Shown here: positions 37,201 through 48,200 of the stretch, in pieces
Numbering within the stretch: position 1 is the first letter of the stretch
Layout of the letters: every line of letters begins with the position of its first letter
Assembly (NCBI GenBank): GCA_964035545.1
Contig: OZ037765.1
Location: 11,526,698 to 11,590,697 of the forward strand
Direction: 5' to 3'
Origin: Bugula neritina
Taxonomy: Eukaryota > Bryozoa > Gymnolaemata > Cheilostomatida > Bugulidae
DNA length: 64,000 nt
Notes under the pieces: model-generated
Told to the model about the DNA's origin: nothing
The model's input: only the letters and a program-made list of their open reading frames with translations
The model's database searches: none
Translations under genes and position numbers: made by a program

Positions 37201-39451
37201 ATAATTATAATAGTAGTAATAATAACCTGAATGTATTATTTTGTCACAAAAACTAACTTTGGATTATTTCAGGTATACTTCCAGAGAGTGTTGGCAAGTA
37301 AAACGGCAGAAGGTGCTCAGCTTCTTTCCTTTTTAGGGGCAGTTGGGTGCATAATTATGGCCATCCCTCCAGCTCTTATTGGCGCAGCTGGTTATTCCAC
37401 AGGTTAGAGTTGGTATATTGCCATTATATTATCTATTGAAAGCTAGTAGTGGGTATGAGCAGCTTGAACATTTCACCAACTTGAACTTTGACTTTGCTCT
37501 CACACCGTTGATAGTAAGAGTCAGGGCTTCTAATAGTAACTGTGACTTTCCAACAAATGCATAGGGTCCACTAGCATCAGCTTGCTTCAGTGAAGCAAAG
37601 CATCTTCTGCAAAGCATAATTGTGCAGATGAAAAAGACCTTTGGCACCCTACGTAGCAATGTGAACTCATATCATAAATATCTTTTATTTTATATATTTA
37701 TAATGTTGAACTAAAGTAAGCTGTCTCAGGTGGTTACTAAACTTATGGGAATTCTGATCTTTCAATGTAACATGTCAGTCTTAAACAATGCTGGTGTAGC
37801 TGCTAAAATATATACCAAGTATAAATTTCTTTTATTTCAGACTATGAGATAGTCTATTTAAAGATGCTAATGAACTTTTTACTTTAAATTTTCTTTTTAC
37901 CGACATAATATTAAAGATAACTATCAAATGAAATTATTTCGTTGTAATAACTTCTGCAGATTGGAACCTGACAGATTATGCCAGTGAGCTAAATGAAAAT
38001 GGCGATATAGATGACTATAGGTTGATTCTACCTTTAGCGCTACAGTACCTTACACCACCTGTTGTGGCAGTCATTGGACTAGGAGCTGTTTCAGCAGCTG
38101 TCATGTCATCAGCTGATTCTAGCATGCTCAGTTCTAGCTCAATGTTTGCTAGAAATATTTGGAAAATGATTTTTCGGCCTAGAGTGAGTCCATGGTCAAC
38201 TAGTAGGTCACCTTATATTACAAAACTGTTGGTTAAAATACTAAATTGTCAATCATTAGTATAATATTATGGCAGCCATCTAGGTGGGAAAATAGTATAC
38301 AAGTGCAATACACCGTTCATATTGCTACTTTGAAGGAATTTGTATGGCTAAAACATCTTGAAAGTGTGTGTTTTTGTCACAGGCCAGTGAGAGAGAGATA
38401 GTGTGGGTTATGCGAGGAGCCCAGCTTGTGTTTTGCATCATAGCAACGACCATGGCAATATATATCAAATCCATTTATGGCTTATTTGTGCTTTGCGCTG
38501 ACTTTGTATATGTGGTACTGTTTCCACAGCTGACACTGGTACTCTATGTGCCTTGGATTAACACATACGGAGCAGCATTAGGTATGACCTCATTGCACTT
38601 TCTATTCTCAAGCTCTAATAATTTCATTATAAAATTAACTCTGTGCATACAGGATATAAACAAAATTCCTTAAAACTGCTGAACTTTATATTGACTGATC
38701 ATAGAAAACAAGTAGTTTGCCTAGAAACCCCAGGCACTGTCTCCTGGTGTAGCTATTATAATAATTAATTAAAGATTGTATAGTGTAGGTGGTAAATATC
38801 ATTAATAAAAGCACAGTATGATAGCATCATGAAATATCTAATAATAATACAAGGAATATAGTAGCCATCAAGTCTTACAACACACATGTATTAAATGTTG
38901 AATTATACAACACTTCACATTACAATTACCTGCTAAATGTTTAAAATATCCTTTGCCTACTTGGCCATCATTTCAACTAGAGTAATATATAAGTTCATTT
39001 ATTGGTTGTTATCGAAGAAATAAAGTAAAATATCCAATTCATGTATTGGGTATATTATTTTTGCGGAATGAAACCTATGAAGATTGTTATAACTACAGCT
39101 ATGAGGAAGTTGCATTATTTTGGTGTACTTGCAGGTTTTTTTAGCAGCTTGCTACTGAGATTGCTGGGAGGAGAGTATTACTTGTCATTTCCAGCAGTTA
39201 TTGCTTGGCCTTGGTATGACAGAGAAAGCAACCTGCAGCACTTCCCATTCAGAACACTGTGTATGTTGATTGGACTGCTGGTGAATGTGGCAGTTTCCTA
39301 TTTGCTACACTGGCTTTTCACTAGTGGAAGACTGCCAGACAACTACGATGTGCTAAACGCTGTGGTAAATGATTGCAATGATGATCTTGCAAATACACAT
39401 CACATGGGAGAAAATGGAATAGACAACTATGCAATGGAAACACAATCGTGA
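28226..39451 (+). CDS. SLC5A7: High-affinity choline transporter (SLC5A7/CHT type)
   Basis: Nine exons: 28226-28375, 33891-34041, 35625-35780, 35963-36111, 36453-36614, 37273-37402, 37960-38183, 38383-38581 and 39135-39451, all phase-consistent, giving 545 residues. CHT is a Na+/Cl- dependent SLC5 transporter that supplies choline for acetylcholine synthesis. Conserved segments run the whole length: [102 protein letters not shown], the NTYGAA segment, the LLGGEYYL segment with the conserved Glu, and FPFRTL near the end. About 13 membrane helices are expected. The C-terminal tail is short and acidic; the acidic dileucine-like internalisation motif of vertebrate CHT is not visible. The first intron is 5.5 kb because of an LTR element and other repeats. 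A related SLC5 member is possible but the CHT match is close. Confidence 0.92.
29144..29651 (+). repeat. 5' LTR
   Basis: 508 bp starting GACCGGG and ending ATTACA (if the preceding T is included it would show the usual TG...CA ends). It holds a TATA box (TATAAAAG, 29273-29280), a poly(A) signal (AATAAA, 29477-29482), a perfect 9-bp inverted repeat TTCGCTCGA/TCGAGCGAA around one base near 29165, further ATTCGAGCGA units, and a duplicated CAAAGAGTCACTGTGTTCT at its right end. The TATA-to-poly(A) order fits U3-R-U5. Confidence 0.88.
29653..29669 (+). promoter_or_regulatory. tRNA-Leu primer-binding site
   Basis: TGGTGGCAGCGGTGGGA starts two bases after the 5' LTR and is the exact complement of a tRNA-Leu 3' end (…TCCCACCGCTGCCA plus CCA). 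It primes minus-strand DNA synthesis in LTR elements. Confidence 0.82.
29721..30821 (+). CDS. Retrotransposon Gag with CCHC zinc knuckle
   Basis: A 366-residue intact frame beginning 52 bp after the primer-binding site. Residues ~45-190 resemble Ty3/gypsy-type capsid (a [14 protein letters not shown]-like start, then ALRGRFG and RLQGLRRDP). A Pro/Thr-rich and helical region follows with a 57-residue tandem duplication (about 228-267 and 285-324, each containing MVLEVV, LQ and LRRAQ). A CCHC knuckle (C339, C342, H347, C352) lies close to the end. Gag packages the RNA and forms the particle. The coding part is clearly richer in GC than the host introns. No pol domain follows; a second frame (-1) stays open from 30734 into the 3' LTR. 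Confidence 0.87.
   Translation: MDPLRPAPELGPDDEPAGGRFTIETLIRTLWEDRAAAQAPPGDRFRLKAPVFGGEGNVEQFLQEFHEVAVASQWPAQVELLQLRSCLTGRAKPYAVGPSRDHIIEALRGRFGLTNRDARARLQGLRRDPRVSLQDHANKVEQLVQVAYGNIDLESRQAITFDIFLQSLNDLSLQRYLLAAGVDTIEAALTRGKAYYQIGRSQDCDSSARQVESDWGEAAEDIRPMPQVAAAATTPPTPPENSMVLEVVDNLQGEIATLRRAQNIDRPDRSYGSQPNKDAQLEPRVAATATTPSISAEVSMVLEVVRDLQAEVKALRRAQTTSRPNQPRSSRPEGSSLACWKCGTTGHVQRDCPQGRSGPLNTRGLR
30797..30803 (+). promoter_or_regulatory. Possible -1 frameshift heptamer (GTTAAAC)
   Basis: GTTAAAC sits in the correct phase (G TTA AAC with TTA and AAC as gag codons) six codons before the gag stop. The -1 frame is open across this point to 31150. G-UUA-AAC is a known working slippery heptamer in some RNA viruses. 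No downstream pseudoknot was worked out, so this is only a candidate. Confidence 0.3.
31031..31547 (+). repeat. 3' LTR
   Basis: 517 bp; identical to the 5' LTR except for one extra ATTCGAGCG unit and two single-base differences (within the GAATTTCCTCG and TAATTATCTTA segments of the 5' copy). It follows a purine-rich tract ending at 31020. Confidence 0.88.
31548..33360. other. SLC5A7 intron 1, distal part
   Basis: AT-rich intronic sequence. No exon or transposon boundary recognised between the LTR element and the CACACCGA array. Confidence 0.6.
33361..33500. repeat. 8-bp CACACCGA minisatellite
   Basis: About 16 copies of ACACCGAC, with CTCACCGA variants at the left end and a CA-rich right end. 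It lies 390 bp before exon 2 of the choline transporter. Confidence 0.92.
34318..34402 (-). repeat. tRNA-derived SINE-like copy, family B (diverged)
   Basis: Reverse complement contains GCCACAGTCTGGTGGTTAGAG followed by CATGAATTCTAATCC and ends near a CTGGATGGC-type segment. It aligns over its length with the copy at 40310-40418. Box A-like and degenerate box B-like parts suggest a Pol III origin. Confidence 0.5.
34928..35075. mobile_element. MITE copy 1
   Basis: About 148 bp, aligned along its full length with 48201-48350. Ends are imperfect inverted repeats (GAAGAAATTGAGA at left, TCTCAGTTTCTCC at right). No coding. It sits in intron 2 of the choline transporter. Target-site duplication not resolved. 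Confidence 0.65.
36695..36735. repeat. (CAA)n microsatellite
   Basis: About a dozen CAA units with one CAG interruption, inside a choline transporter intron. Confidence 0.85.
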
Positions 39452-39928
39452 CTTCTTCAAATATCTTTGCTGTAGTATTTGGTTATTAGGGCAATTCCAT
39501 TTTTCCTACTTAAATTTTATATGAAAAATGCATTAGGGGGCCTAAATATTAAAGTTATCTAGTACTAAGCATGTATATAAATAGTTGGAAGACTAAAATT
39601 AATTTTATGTGATTGACATATATTTTAAACCGAGCTCTGAAATAATGTGGATCACAGGATGGAGACTAGGATCTGGCTTTATTTTATTGGCTGGCTTTTA
39701 TACATCATTTATAAATGCATAATAAAATGCATGATAATCATTTAGACAAATGAAAAAAAAAAAATGTTCAGTAATAAACATTGGGATGGTCATCGTGTAA
39801 AATAAGAAACACTAAATAATACAATTCATGGTCTTCACACTAAATTCACGATAAAAATTTGAAAGAGTGAGTCAAAATGATATAAAAATAGGTGTAAATT
39901 TAGCCTATAAAATTGCCGACAGCAACAA
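39452..39928. promoter_or_regulatory. Convergent 3' UTRs with interleaved poly(A) signals
   Basis: Only 477 bp separate the stop codons of the choline transporter (+) and the PGC-1 gene (-). Plus-strand AATAAA occurs at 39721-39726 and 39772-39777. The minus-strand signals (TTTATT on the plus strand) are at 39678-39683 and 39683-39688. If these are used, each transcript passes the other's signal, so the mature 3' ends would overlap. Confidence 0.55.
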
Positions 39929-42900
39929 CTAGCGTTTTATCTTATTTAGTGTCTGCTTCAACAGCAAATCAAAATCGTCTGCAGGATCTTGTCTCCCCAC
40001 TTCATGTATAGCCCACTCCTCCTTGACAGCAGTACATCCATCTGTGAAGAGTATCAGGTAAAATTAATGACCCAACAACATTTATATGATCAGAGAAATC
40101 ATCAGTCAAAATAGAAAACTCCCTCTAAAAGTTTGCGCACCTTGTCACTATTTCCTACCAGTATATATATAGAATGTATACTCAAAGCCTACCAAACACT
40201 ATTAAATAAAACTCACGCAAGTTTATAGTCACTATTTCTATGAGAACCCTTGATGAAAAAAAATTTTTAAAGCAGGCAAATGATTTATTAATATGTGGCA
40301 CGACAGCAATGCTGACTGGATGCTCTTCCTAACATCAACAATGGCCTTTACTGGGGTTCGAACCCATGACTTTGTGTTCACTAAGCAAACGCTCTAACCC
40401 CTAGACTACGGCTGCTCTCTACCAAACTATTCAAACTATTTAATAATTAAACAAGCGCCAGTTGGTAGAAGACCTTTACAACACTAGTTATAGGAAAATA
40501 TAGCATATGATAGAAACTGCACCAACCTAAATCAGCATAATCTGTTTTACAGAAGAGTCTGCGCCCACCAAAACACAGATTAAAGTTGGGTCCACTCACT
40601 TTGTTGCCATCTAAAAATAAGTGAGAATACAAGATGGAGGACAGATACAATAGAAGTATGGATAGAGTAAACGTGGAGGGAAAATAACTCCAATAGTAAA
40701 CAGCAAGAAATGAACTAGAGATATAACATTGTGTTCCCACTGCATCTCACGATTCCCTTTCTCACGAAATTCCATAGGGGCTTGGACCCCCAATTTGTGG
40801 CTCATGTATAGAGGCAAAACGGTCAAATTTAACAGATCCGTCAGTTAAATCTGGTATTCTACTATGTCACAAATTGAGGTTTCGGGACCGGTGGCTTAAT
40901 GAGATACGGAGGGAACACTGCACTGTTAATTTTTTAAGAAGGACCATCATGCAGTTACAACCATATAAAAAACAACACCTACAAATAACTTGTATAGATA
41001 GTAGATAGTAGCATGTTGACAATATAATCCAGGACTTGAGTTTAGTTAGCAGCAAATTTAGAGAAACTCTGGCACTCAAGCTATAAACTGTTATACAAAC
41101 AAACAGTATCAAACTGAACAGCAATGTTTAAAGACTAAGTTTGTGGCGAGTAGACTAATGCTCACCTTCAATTGCCTTTTGAGCATGCTCAGTACAAAAG
41201 TAAGTCACAAAGCCATAATTGTCACTGCAAAAATGTGAAAAAAAACCAGAATGTAATTGAATACATACTACATTTTAATAAACTGTTTTTACGCCTTTTT
41301 AAATACAGTTGTGGTGGAAAATTCTAAGCATATCAGAGAAGACAAATCAACATAGCTTTTATAAAGGCTGAATTGTACAAGTAACACCTGAAATAATACA
41401 GGAAGTGGTCTAAATATTGCACCAACATAACAGCCATTTTAGATACTACATAGTAAGCGCTAAACTTATAATTACAAACTAAATTGGACAATTATGCACA
41501 ATTTTAGCATAACAAGTCTGTGTGATGAGTCAAAAAGACATCAAACCAGGCTATCATCAATTGAATGATAATTGACCATGAGCAAAAGTTGAGAGAATGA
41601 GTAGATTTAGAATAGTCCCTGCAAACATAAGTAATAGTTTCAAACTAGTTGTAGTTTCAATTTAACAATTGAGTATGTTATGTAGCTATTTAATGAAAAA
41701 TAATTGAGGAACTCCAAATTTAAACCATATTGCAATTATATAATTGATATTGATAACTAAACTAAATATAATGCTGAAATATGAATACATCACATTGATT
41801 TCATACATTAATGGGAATCAACTGGTTAATGCTTATTTAACACAAGGGCACACGCAAGCACCTGTTATGTCTAAAGTGGACAGATGCATCTTCTATCTCC
41901 CCAAACCCTTCAAATCTTTTCCTCAAATCAGAAGGAGTATATTTTCGAGGAATTCCCCCCACATACACCACACGCCTCTCAGCCATTGCTTTATCATGAG
42001 CCTCACTCTTTGCTTGATTTGCACTCCTAACCGGCGATAAGGATCTACTGAAACAAAAGAAAAACAAATTGAAAAACCAACTTAACGGTTTTTAACAACT
42101 TACAAACTGTATAAGAAACTTTGCTGGTCACTAAACTCATTCCCTGCATACCTGTCAGAGCCAGAGTCTCCGTTATAAGATGTTTTCCTTCGCTTTCTTT
42201 TCCATGTTTCATCAAAAGACCTTGACCTAGATCTGCTAGAGCTGGACCACTCTGACGAGCTGTTAAAGTAATTGTAGTAATTAAAGTTTTTGCTCAATTT
42301 AGGTTCATTTAAAATAGTATGTGCATAAAATTGACATTCGATAAATCCAAAGCTAACGAAAAAATTAATTTCTAGTATATTTTAATCAATAGCCAAACTA
42401 GTAGCCAACAACTGCTTTACTCAAGACGCAAGGTTGTACCTGGCACTAGAGCTTCGTCTCCTTTTCCTACTGCTATCCATTAGATTTTCGCCATCATTGA
42501 TGAAATTAGGTGCGGGAGATAAGGGGGGAGTTTGGCTACGTTTTCTCTTTGACACTGAATTTAAACGTGATTGTGAACTGGGTCTTGACTGAGAGGTTGG
42601 ACGTGACTTTGAGTGTGAACGGGAACTCGACCTTGACATTGAATCTGACCAAGATCTGGAGATCGGACTGTCGCTGCCATCACTGTCATCGCTGCTAGCA
42701 CTGGAGACCGATCTTTGTTCGGCTCTTTTTTTATATCTTAAATAGTCAGTAAAATTATTTCAACAGTTACAGCAGACTAGGGATCAATGCAAATGCTACA
42801 CAAACATATATTATGCTGCCAGGTCATGATTTGACAATCTAGTACAAATGGAACTTTCTAGAAAAGTTACGGCACCTTGATCTATGCCGATGTGGTTTGT

Positions 42901-45900
42901 CTAGGGAAGAAGAGTGTCTCTCTATATTATGTTTTTGGGAAGATAAATTGAGGTCCTGTGCATCACAGCCATTAGATCTTTCATTTTGCCTTCAGTAGAG
43001 TAAAATGTTTTACGCTAACAAAACTTGTATGCATTGACCAATGGAAACATGAAAAGAACACAATACGTAGTGCATTGGGTGCATTTATTCTAGCCAGGCT
43101 GGATATAAGATTTGAGAACCATAAGATTAATATATCCTAGTAAAAGATTTTACCCACATGGTATATTTCTATTGATAACCTACTAATATGACCTACTGCA
43201 AAGGTGTTCCTAAAAGTAATATTTAAATGTTATAAGACATAAAAAACGGACACAGCATTGTGAAACAGCTAATAGATTTTGTTGAAGCTCACCTTTTCAA
43301 TTTTTGGTGAGGTTTCTTATGTGGTATCTCCCTGAAATACATAAGCAAGAAACTATAAACACTGGCACAGGGATTTATAGATGGTAATTCAACTTTTAAA
43401 TATTTAGAGGGCCCCACATATACAGAACAGGCAAGGAACATTTACTATACCTTTGGCTCTTCCTTTCGAATTTCTGAGTGCTGTCAGGTGACTTCTTTAT
43501 TTCCTTCACCAAGTTCAAACGGTCACCTAGTAAAGACTTGGCCGCAACAGACTTTACTTTATTTGTGGAAATAGCAGAACGTCCATTTGACTGTGCGGAA
43601 ATGTAATCTACAAAGAAAAATTACTTTTATCTACGATACCCAATGAGTGTTTGAGATGTACATTTGCTCCAACTATATACATTTTCAACAAAAATTTCAG
43701 TCACACGACATCAATTCGTTCCAAAACCATAACATAGAAAACTATCACTGAAATGATGCATACTTTTTTATATTGTCTAGTATACTAAGCCTGTGCTCTA
43801 TAATTCATGTAACACTAACCAATGTAACCATGTTACTTTGTGTGAAGATAATAGCTGAATATTAGTACCCAGCAAACAGCTAGCCACTAAAATGCTATTT
43901 GACATAGTAACATAGCAGTTAGGTACATGCTATTATTATACCTGGCAACTTGTTCAAGACCATTTCTGGCGTGGAGTGTTGCGATTGGTATGAGGCCTTT
44001 CCATGAGGTGTATCTGTGAATGAGCGCGACAACTCAAATGTCTTTGTAGAATCTACACCAAGATATTACAACAGTTTATACTTTATAGTAATGAGAAGAC
44101 CTAGAGATACCAGAAGGTGTATCACTGTAAACTAGCAGATACTGCATACCAATCAAATTTTCTATTGCAAAAGTGATACCACATAAACTTGAAATACTAT
44201 AAACATTAACATGATGTAAATTATGTTTTTTTTAAAAATAACTCATATATGTATGATCAAAATAATCAAATTAGTATTTGCAATACTGACCAACTTTCTT
44301 ATGATTGGTCAAGGGTTGATCGCTGGCCTGTTTTTTGGCTTTTAAATTGCTGGTGGCTTCTTCCACTTTCAAAGTCTGCGCCACGCTTCCAGATTCTATA
44401 ACTTTAGTATATTTAGAAGTGTTTGGTGATGATTTTATTTCTATAATTTTTGTAGTAACACCCTGACTAAGTATCTCCTTTACTTTAGTATTTCTATTCT
44501 TCATTATAAGGTCAGTACTGTTACTAGAATGCGTAGTTTTTGGAGAGAAATCAATTAATTGGTTTGAATTGTAATTCAATGAATTTGCTGGCAAGGACTT
44601 CCTTGGAACTGCCATAACATGCGACTTTTGCTGTTGATGTGAAACTAAAACACTAGGCCCCTTGGTTTTATGAACATTTGCGTCAGCTTTCGTCTTTTTG
44701 AAAACCTCACCATTATTTCGTTCAAGTGTCTTAGTGGGTAGATTTCCAGAATTTTTCTTCAATAAAGACACTGGTGCAGACTTGGGTTTGGCCGAAATTG
44801 TGAAAGGTTGATTAGGGATTTGTGATGACGCCAATTTGGACGAAATTAGAGACTGGTTTGTGATGACCTGCGGCTTTTCACGGGGGAGAGTTATGTGAAT
44901 TATCTGTTTACTGGGCCTGTTTAAAGAGCTAGTTTCAGTACTTGTAGTGACCGGTATTTTTGTTCCACTGGCATCACATGATGCTAATTCGGTACTTTCA
45001 ATAGGTTGGCTCATATTAGGTAGTGGGCTTTGCGATGATATTGCTGGAAAGTCTGTATAAATAATTTTGCTAGAGGAAGTTGAACCTGCTGTTGATGTAG
45101 TTGGGGCTAAAAGTGGCATAGTCTCCTCATTTACTGTACTATTGGCTATATCACAAAACAAAACCATAGAATATAAACAGTCATATATTATACGGTATCA
45201 GAAAACTATGCATATAATCACTTTCAAGCAACTAAAATTTTACTAACTTGAGATTAAAAGTTTTAACTTACAATCTTGTCGCTCAAACTGATCAATCAAA
45301 CTAGCCATATCTTCGGCCTCAATGCCACCTAACTCTGAAAGCACACAGAGCAATGTCAAAAACATCTCATTTTCATCACCAAAAACAGATAATATATGGA
45401 TCATAAATACAGCTCTTCATCAATTTACCAGAAAGCAATTTCTCCACTTCTTCCTCAAAAGCAGCTACATCGGGTATGTCAGCTGAACCAGGCATTCCAG
45501 CCGTATTAGATCCACCAACTGAACCAGGCACTTCAGCCAAACTAGGTCCATTATCCACACCGGAAACACTAACTGAACCGTGTATAGTCATTGGCATTGA
45601 AGGCAAATCGACTATTTCCGTCTCGATACATTCTTGCTGAACAAATCCAAATGACGGAGGGAGAATGCTGTCAGCTGCTGATTCAACAAAAGATTTTGTC
45701 TCTTCTGGCACAACTGAGCTGTCATCAACAGTTTCAATGTCAACATATTCCTCATCCGAGACATTTGAAATAAATTGAGTTGCTTCACTGTACGTTTCAT
45801 TTGACTGAATGTCATATTGGTTAGTGTGAAAAGCGTCTAGCTCGCTCACATACTCGATGTTGGGATAAATACCAGCCACGGCTTCTACAACTACTTTCGG

Positions 45901-45954
45901 GTCAGAAAAATCTGATGACGAATCAAGAAAGTCATGGATGTCAAAAAGCTCCAT
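39929..45954 (-). CDS. PPARGC1: PGC-1 / Spargel family transcriptional coactivator
   Basis: Thirteen exons (minus): 45429-45954, 45272-45334, 44291-45145, 43942-44052, 43451-43607, 43293-43331, 42876-42989, 42440-42724, 42152-42259, 41862-42047, 41166-41224, 40527-40610 and 39929-40041; all phases match, giving 899 residues. PGC-1 proteins coactivate nuclear receptors and NRF-type factors to drive mitochondrial and metabolic genes. The order is diagnostic: acidic N-terminus (MELFDIHDFLDSSSDFSD), long Ser/Thr/Lys-rich middle, Arg-Ser repeats (about 640-760), then an RRM with RRVVYVGGIP and FEGFGEIEDASVHFR, RNP1 as YGFVTYF, the PGC-specific FGGRRLFCKTDYADL, and a C-terminal DFDLLLKQTLNKIKR matching the family end. 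No canonical LxxLL receptor box or DHDY motif was seen. The donor GTCAGT after 44291 and the A-rich acceptor at 42724 are weak. Distinguished from other RS-RRM proteins by the post-RRM NYADL-type segment. Confidence 0.9.
40310..40418 (-). repeat. tRNA-derived SINE-like copy, family B
   Basis: On the minus strand: GCAGCCGTAGTCTAGGGGTT, then an intact box B GGGTTCGAACCC (40354-40365). Downstream part ends in a GGATGCTCTTCCT-type tail segment (plus-strand orientation) shared with the 34318 copy. It lies in the last intron but one of the PGC-1 gene, in sense orientation. Confidence 0.6.
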
Positions 45955-47999
45955 TATCTAAAAAAATTGAAAATCGTCTTTTTAGTAATATAATTTCTAT
46001 GTTAGCAGCAATCAAGTTACTTGCCACCGACATAATTAAAGAGTTTGGTAAGTTTATAAAATCAACATCAAAATATTATATAAAAGTATAGAGTTGGAGA
46101 AACAGAATTTAATTTGAATATTTAGCAACCACTGATTTCAATAAACCTCATAATAATGGTTATAGTACAATACATATATTAGTAGTTACAGTGCAATACT
46201 AGAAAACTGTAAATATCTATTGTTTCACTACTACAATATCTGAGGCACGCCGGTAGTCTAACAGTCATTCTTTGTGTCTATGTTCTAGCCTGTAACTCTA
46301 GAGTCTAGCCTCTTAGGCCTATGGCTATTGGCAGCACAAATTGTTCATGTTTTAGATACCTTAAATCTTTGAGGGCAATAACTATATTTAGCCTAATAAT
46401 TAACAAGTTTATCAATTAACAAACATTATGATTTACTACTTACAGAACCATAACATTAATACAGATCTATAATAATTAATACTATACTAATAATCATTGA
46501 GGCATAATAGAATGATAATCATAATTATTAATTTATCTTGAATGCTGCCATTTATCATGAATCAAATTCAATATGAATATAAATATTCCTGAATATCAAC
46601 ATATAATTTATTTGCATAAAATAAAATATTACAATTTTTTATAGTAATAATGCATTCACAACACTTGTAGTTATACTAATACTTATATTTAATAACTTTT
46701 AGTCTTATACCAGCACAACAGATAATCATAATCAGTCATAATTACCTTAAAGTTAATAATTAAACTGTTGATGCAATATGAAATTTTGTGCTTAGCATCA
46801 GTACGGGTATGACGCTGATATTGGTAATCATAATTAATAATTATTATTATATCAATACTCAAACTGAAACTGACTATCAGTATCACCGTGAGTATTACTA
46901 TTAGTATTAGTATACTTTAGCTGATACTGAACCTCAGTCTGATACTCATACCGTAATAGTAATACTAATAACTACTAAGTAATACTAATAGTAATACTTA
47001 GTCTTATACTAATTGAAGCAATTGTAAATACTAAATAGTAAATACTAATAGTAATAGTAATAGTGTTACATTGTCATTGTGATTGTGATTATCATTATGA
47101 TTACCATTATCAGGTTATGATTATGACTTGAACAATTAGCTAATCGTATAACAATTATTATAAAAAAACAGCATTGAAGCTTTTTGTGTTGTCAGGATCA
47201 ATCAGCTTGTTACCTTTTTTGCATGATGAGGACTATGCCCATTAGCTAATATAAATACTAATAGTAATGGTGAATAATGCAAAAAAATCTCTATTGCCGA
47301 GAGTGGATCCACGAGGCGTTCATGACACGGCGGAGTGAAGTTGGCATAATAGTATAAACGGCTAAAGCAGTTTTGCTCGCCATCTGAAAACCGCGTAGGC
47401 TTTACATTGAGTGATAAGCATTTAGGCTAAAGGTAAAACCACTGGACTGTAGAGTTATCCTCTCCCTTATAATTTTAATTTTGTACTAGGGTGAGTGTAT
47501 TCCCCGGTTTTCTCACTGGAGGAGCCGAAAACCGATGTGTAAAATATGTATCCTTATTAAAACAAAACAAAGTGTAGTTCATCAGCTTACTTTATTTCAA
47601 CAACAAACCATTGCTGACTGGTAACAATAGTTATAGTAAATACATGAATATGAACTTCATTACAATGAGACATACACTTCAGTTTTACACTTTTACTTAC
47701 TGTAATGTAACATGTTTTATACACGGCACGTTTGATGTAAATAATTATTATAAAGAAATTTTTCGGAGTACCTAGTCTGGGAATTGATAAACATATAATT
47801 ATAATAGGACAGTCGAACATCATGAAAGAGATGATATGAACAGGTTTTAGAGTACCAATTTTTCTTCAAAGGTGCTAGTTTTTGTTAGCTCTGAGCTCTT
47901 GCTTGTTGGTTTAAGACACATTTATAATATATTTTTAGATATTCAACTTTTCTATTGTTATCCTTTAATGTAAGCAATTTGTTAACTTATGCAAATTAA
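45955..47999. other. PGC-1 upstream region, AT-rich with TAG/TAA arrays
   Basis: No exon recognised. Degenerate TACTATTAG/TAATAG trinucleotide sequence spans about 46880-47070. A GC-richer patch at about 47290-47540 stands out from the surroundings and may be an old interspersed repeat. Promoter of the PGC-1 gene presumably lies just above 45954. Confidence 0.55.
47505..47534. other. Short perfect inverted repeat (stem-loop)
   Basis: CGGTTTTC (47505-47512) pairs with GAAAACCG (47527-47534) across a 14-base loop, within the GC-richer patch. It may be part of a transposon fragment. Confidence 0.45.
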
Positions 48000-48195
48000 A
48001 AAACATTGAGTGACTTTGATAGAAGACATTGTATTATAAGCAGATCGATTAGATCTAGTGGTCAATTCTACTACTTAAATAATATTCAGAAGGCTGTTTC
48101 TGTAGGCGTTTTAGGTGCTGGTATTATCTTAATGATGAGCTTCTACATGATAGACAAGTATTCTACAGTTTTAGCTTTTGCTCTTGTGCAGAGGT
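48000..48195 (+). pseudogene. Possible orphan SLC17-like transporter exon
   Basis: An open stretch of about 60 codons ending CTTGTGCAGAGG-TAG. It includes SSGQFYYLNNIQKAVSVGVL followed by a hydrophobic segment (GAGIILMMSFYMIDKY). The pattern of N-x-x-(R/K) followed by G-x-x-G and a membrane helix resembles a middle segment of SLC17 (sialin/VGLUT/NPT) transporters. A donor-like AG|GTAGTT is at its right end and an acceptor-like CAG near 48043. No matching neighbour exons were found within a few kb, so it is either a fragment, one exon of a gene I cannot piece together, or chance. Confidence 0.28.
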
Positions 48196-48200
48196 AGTTG

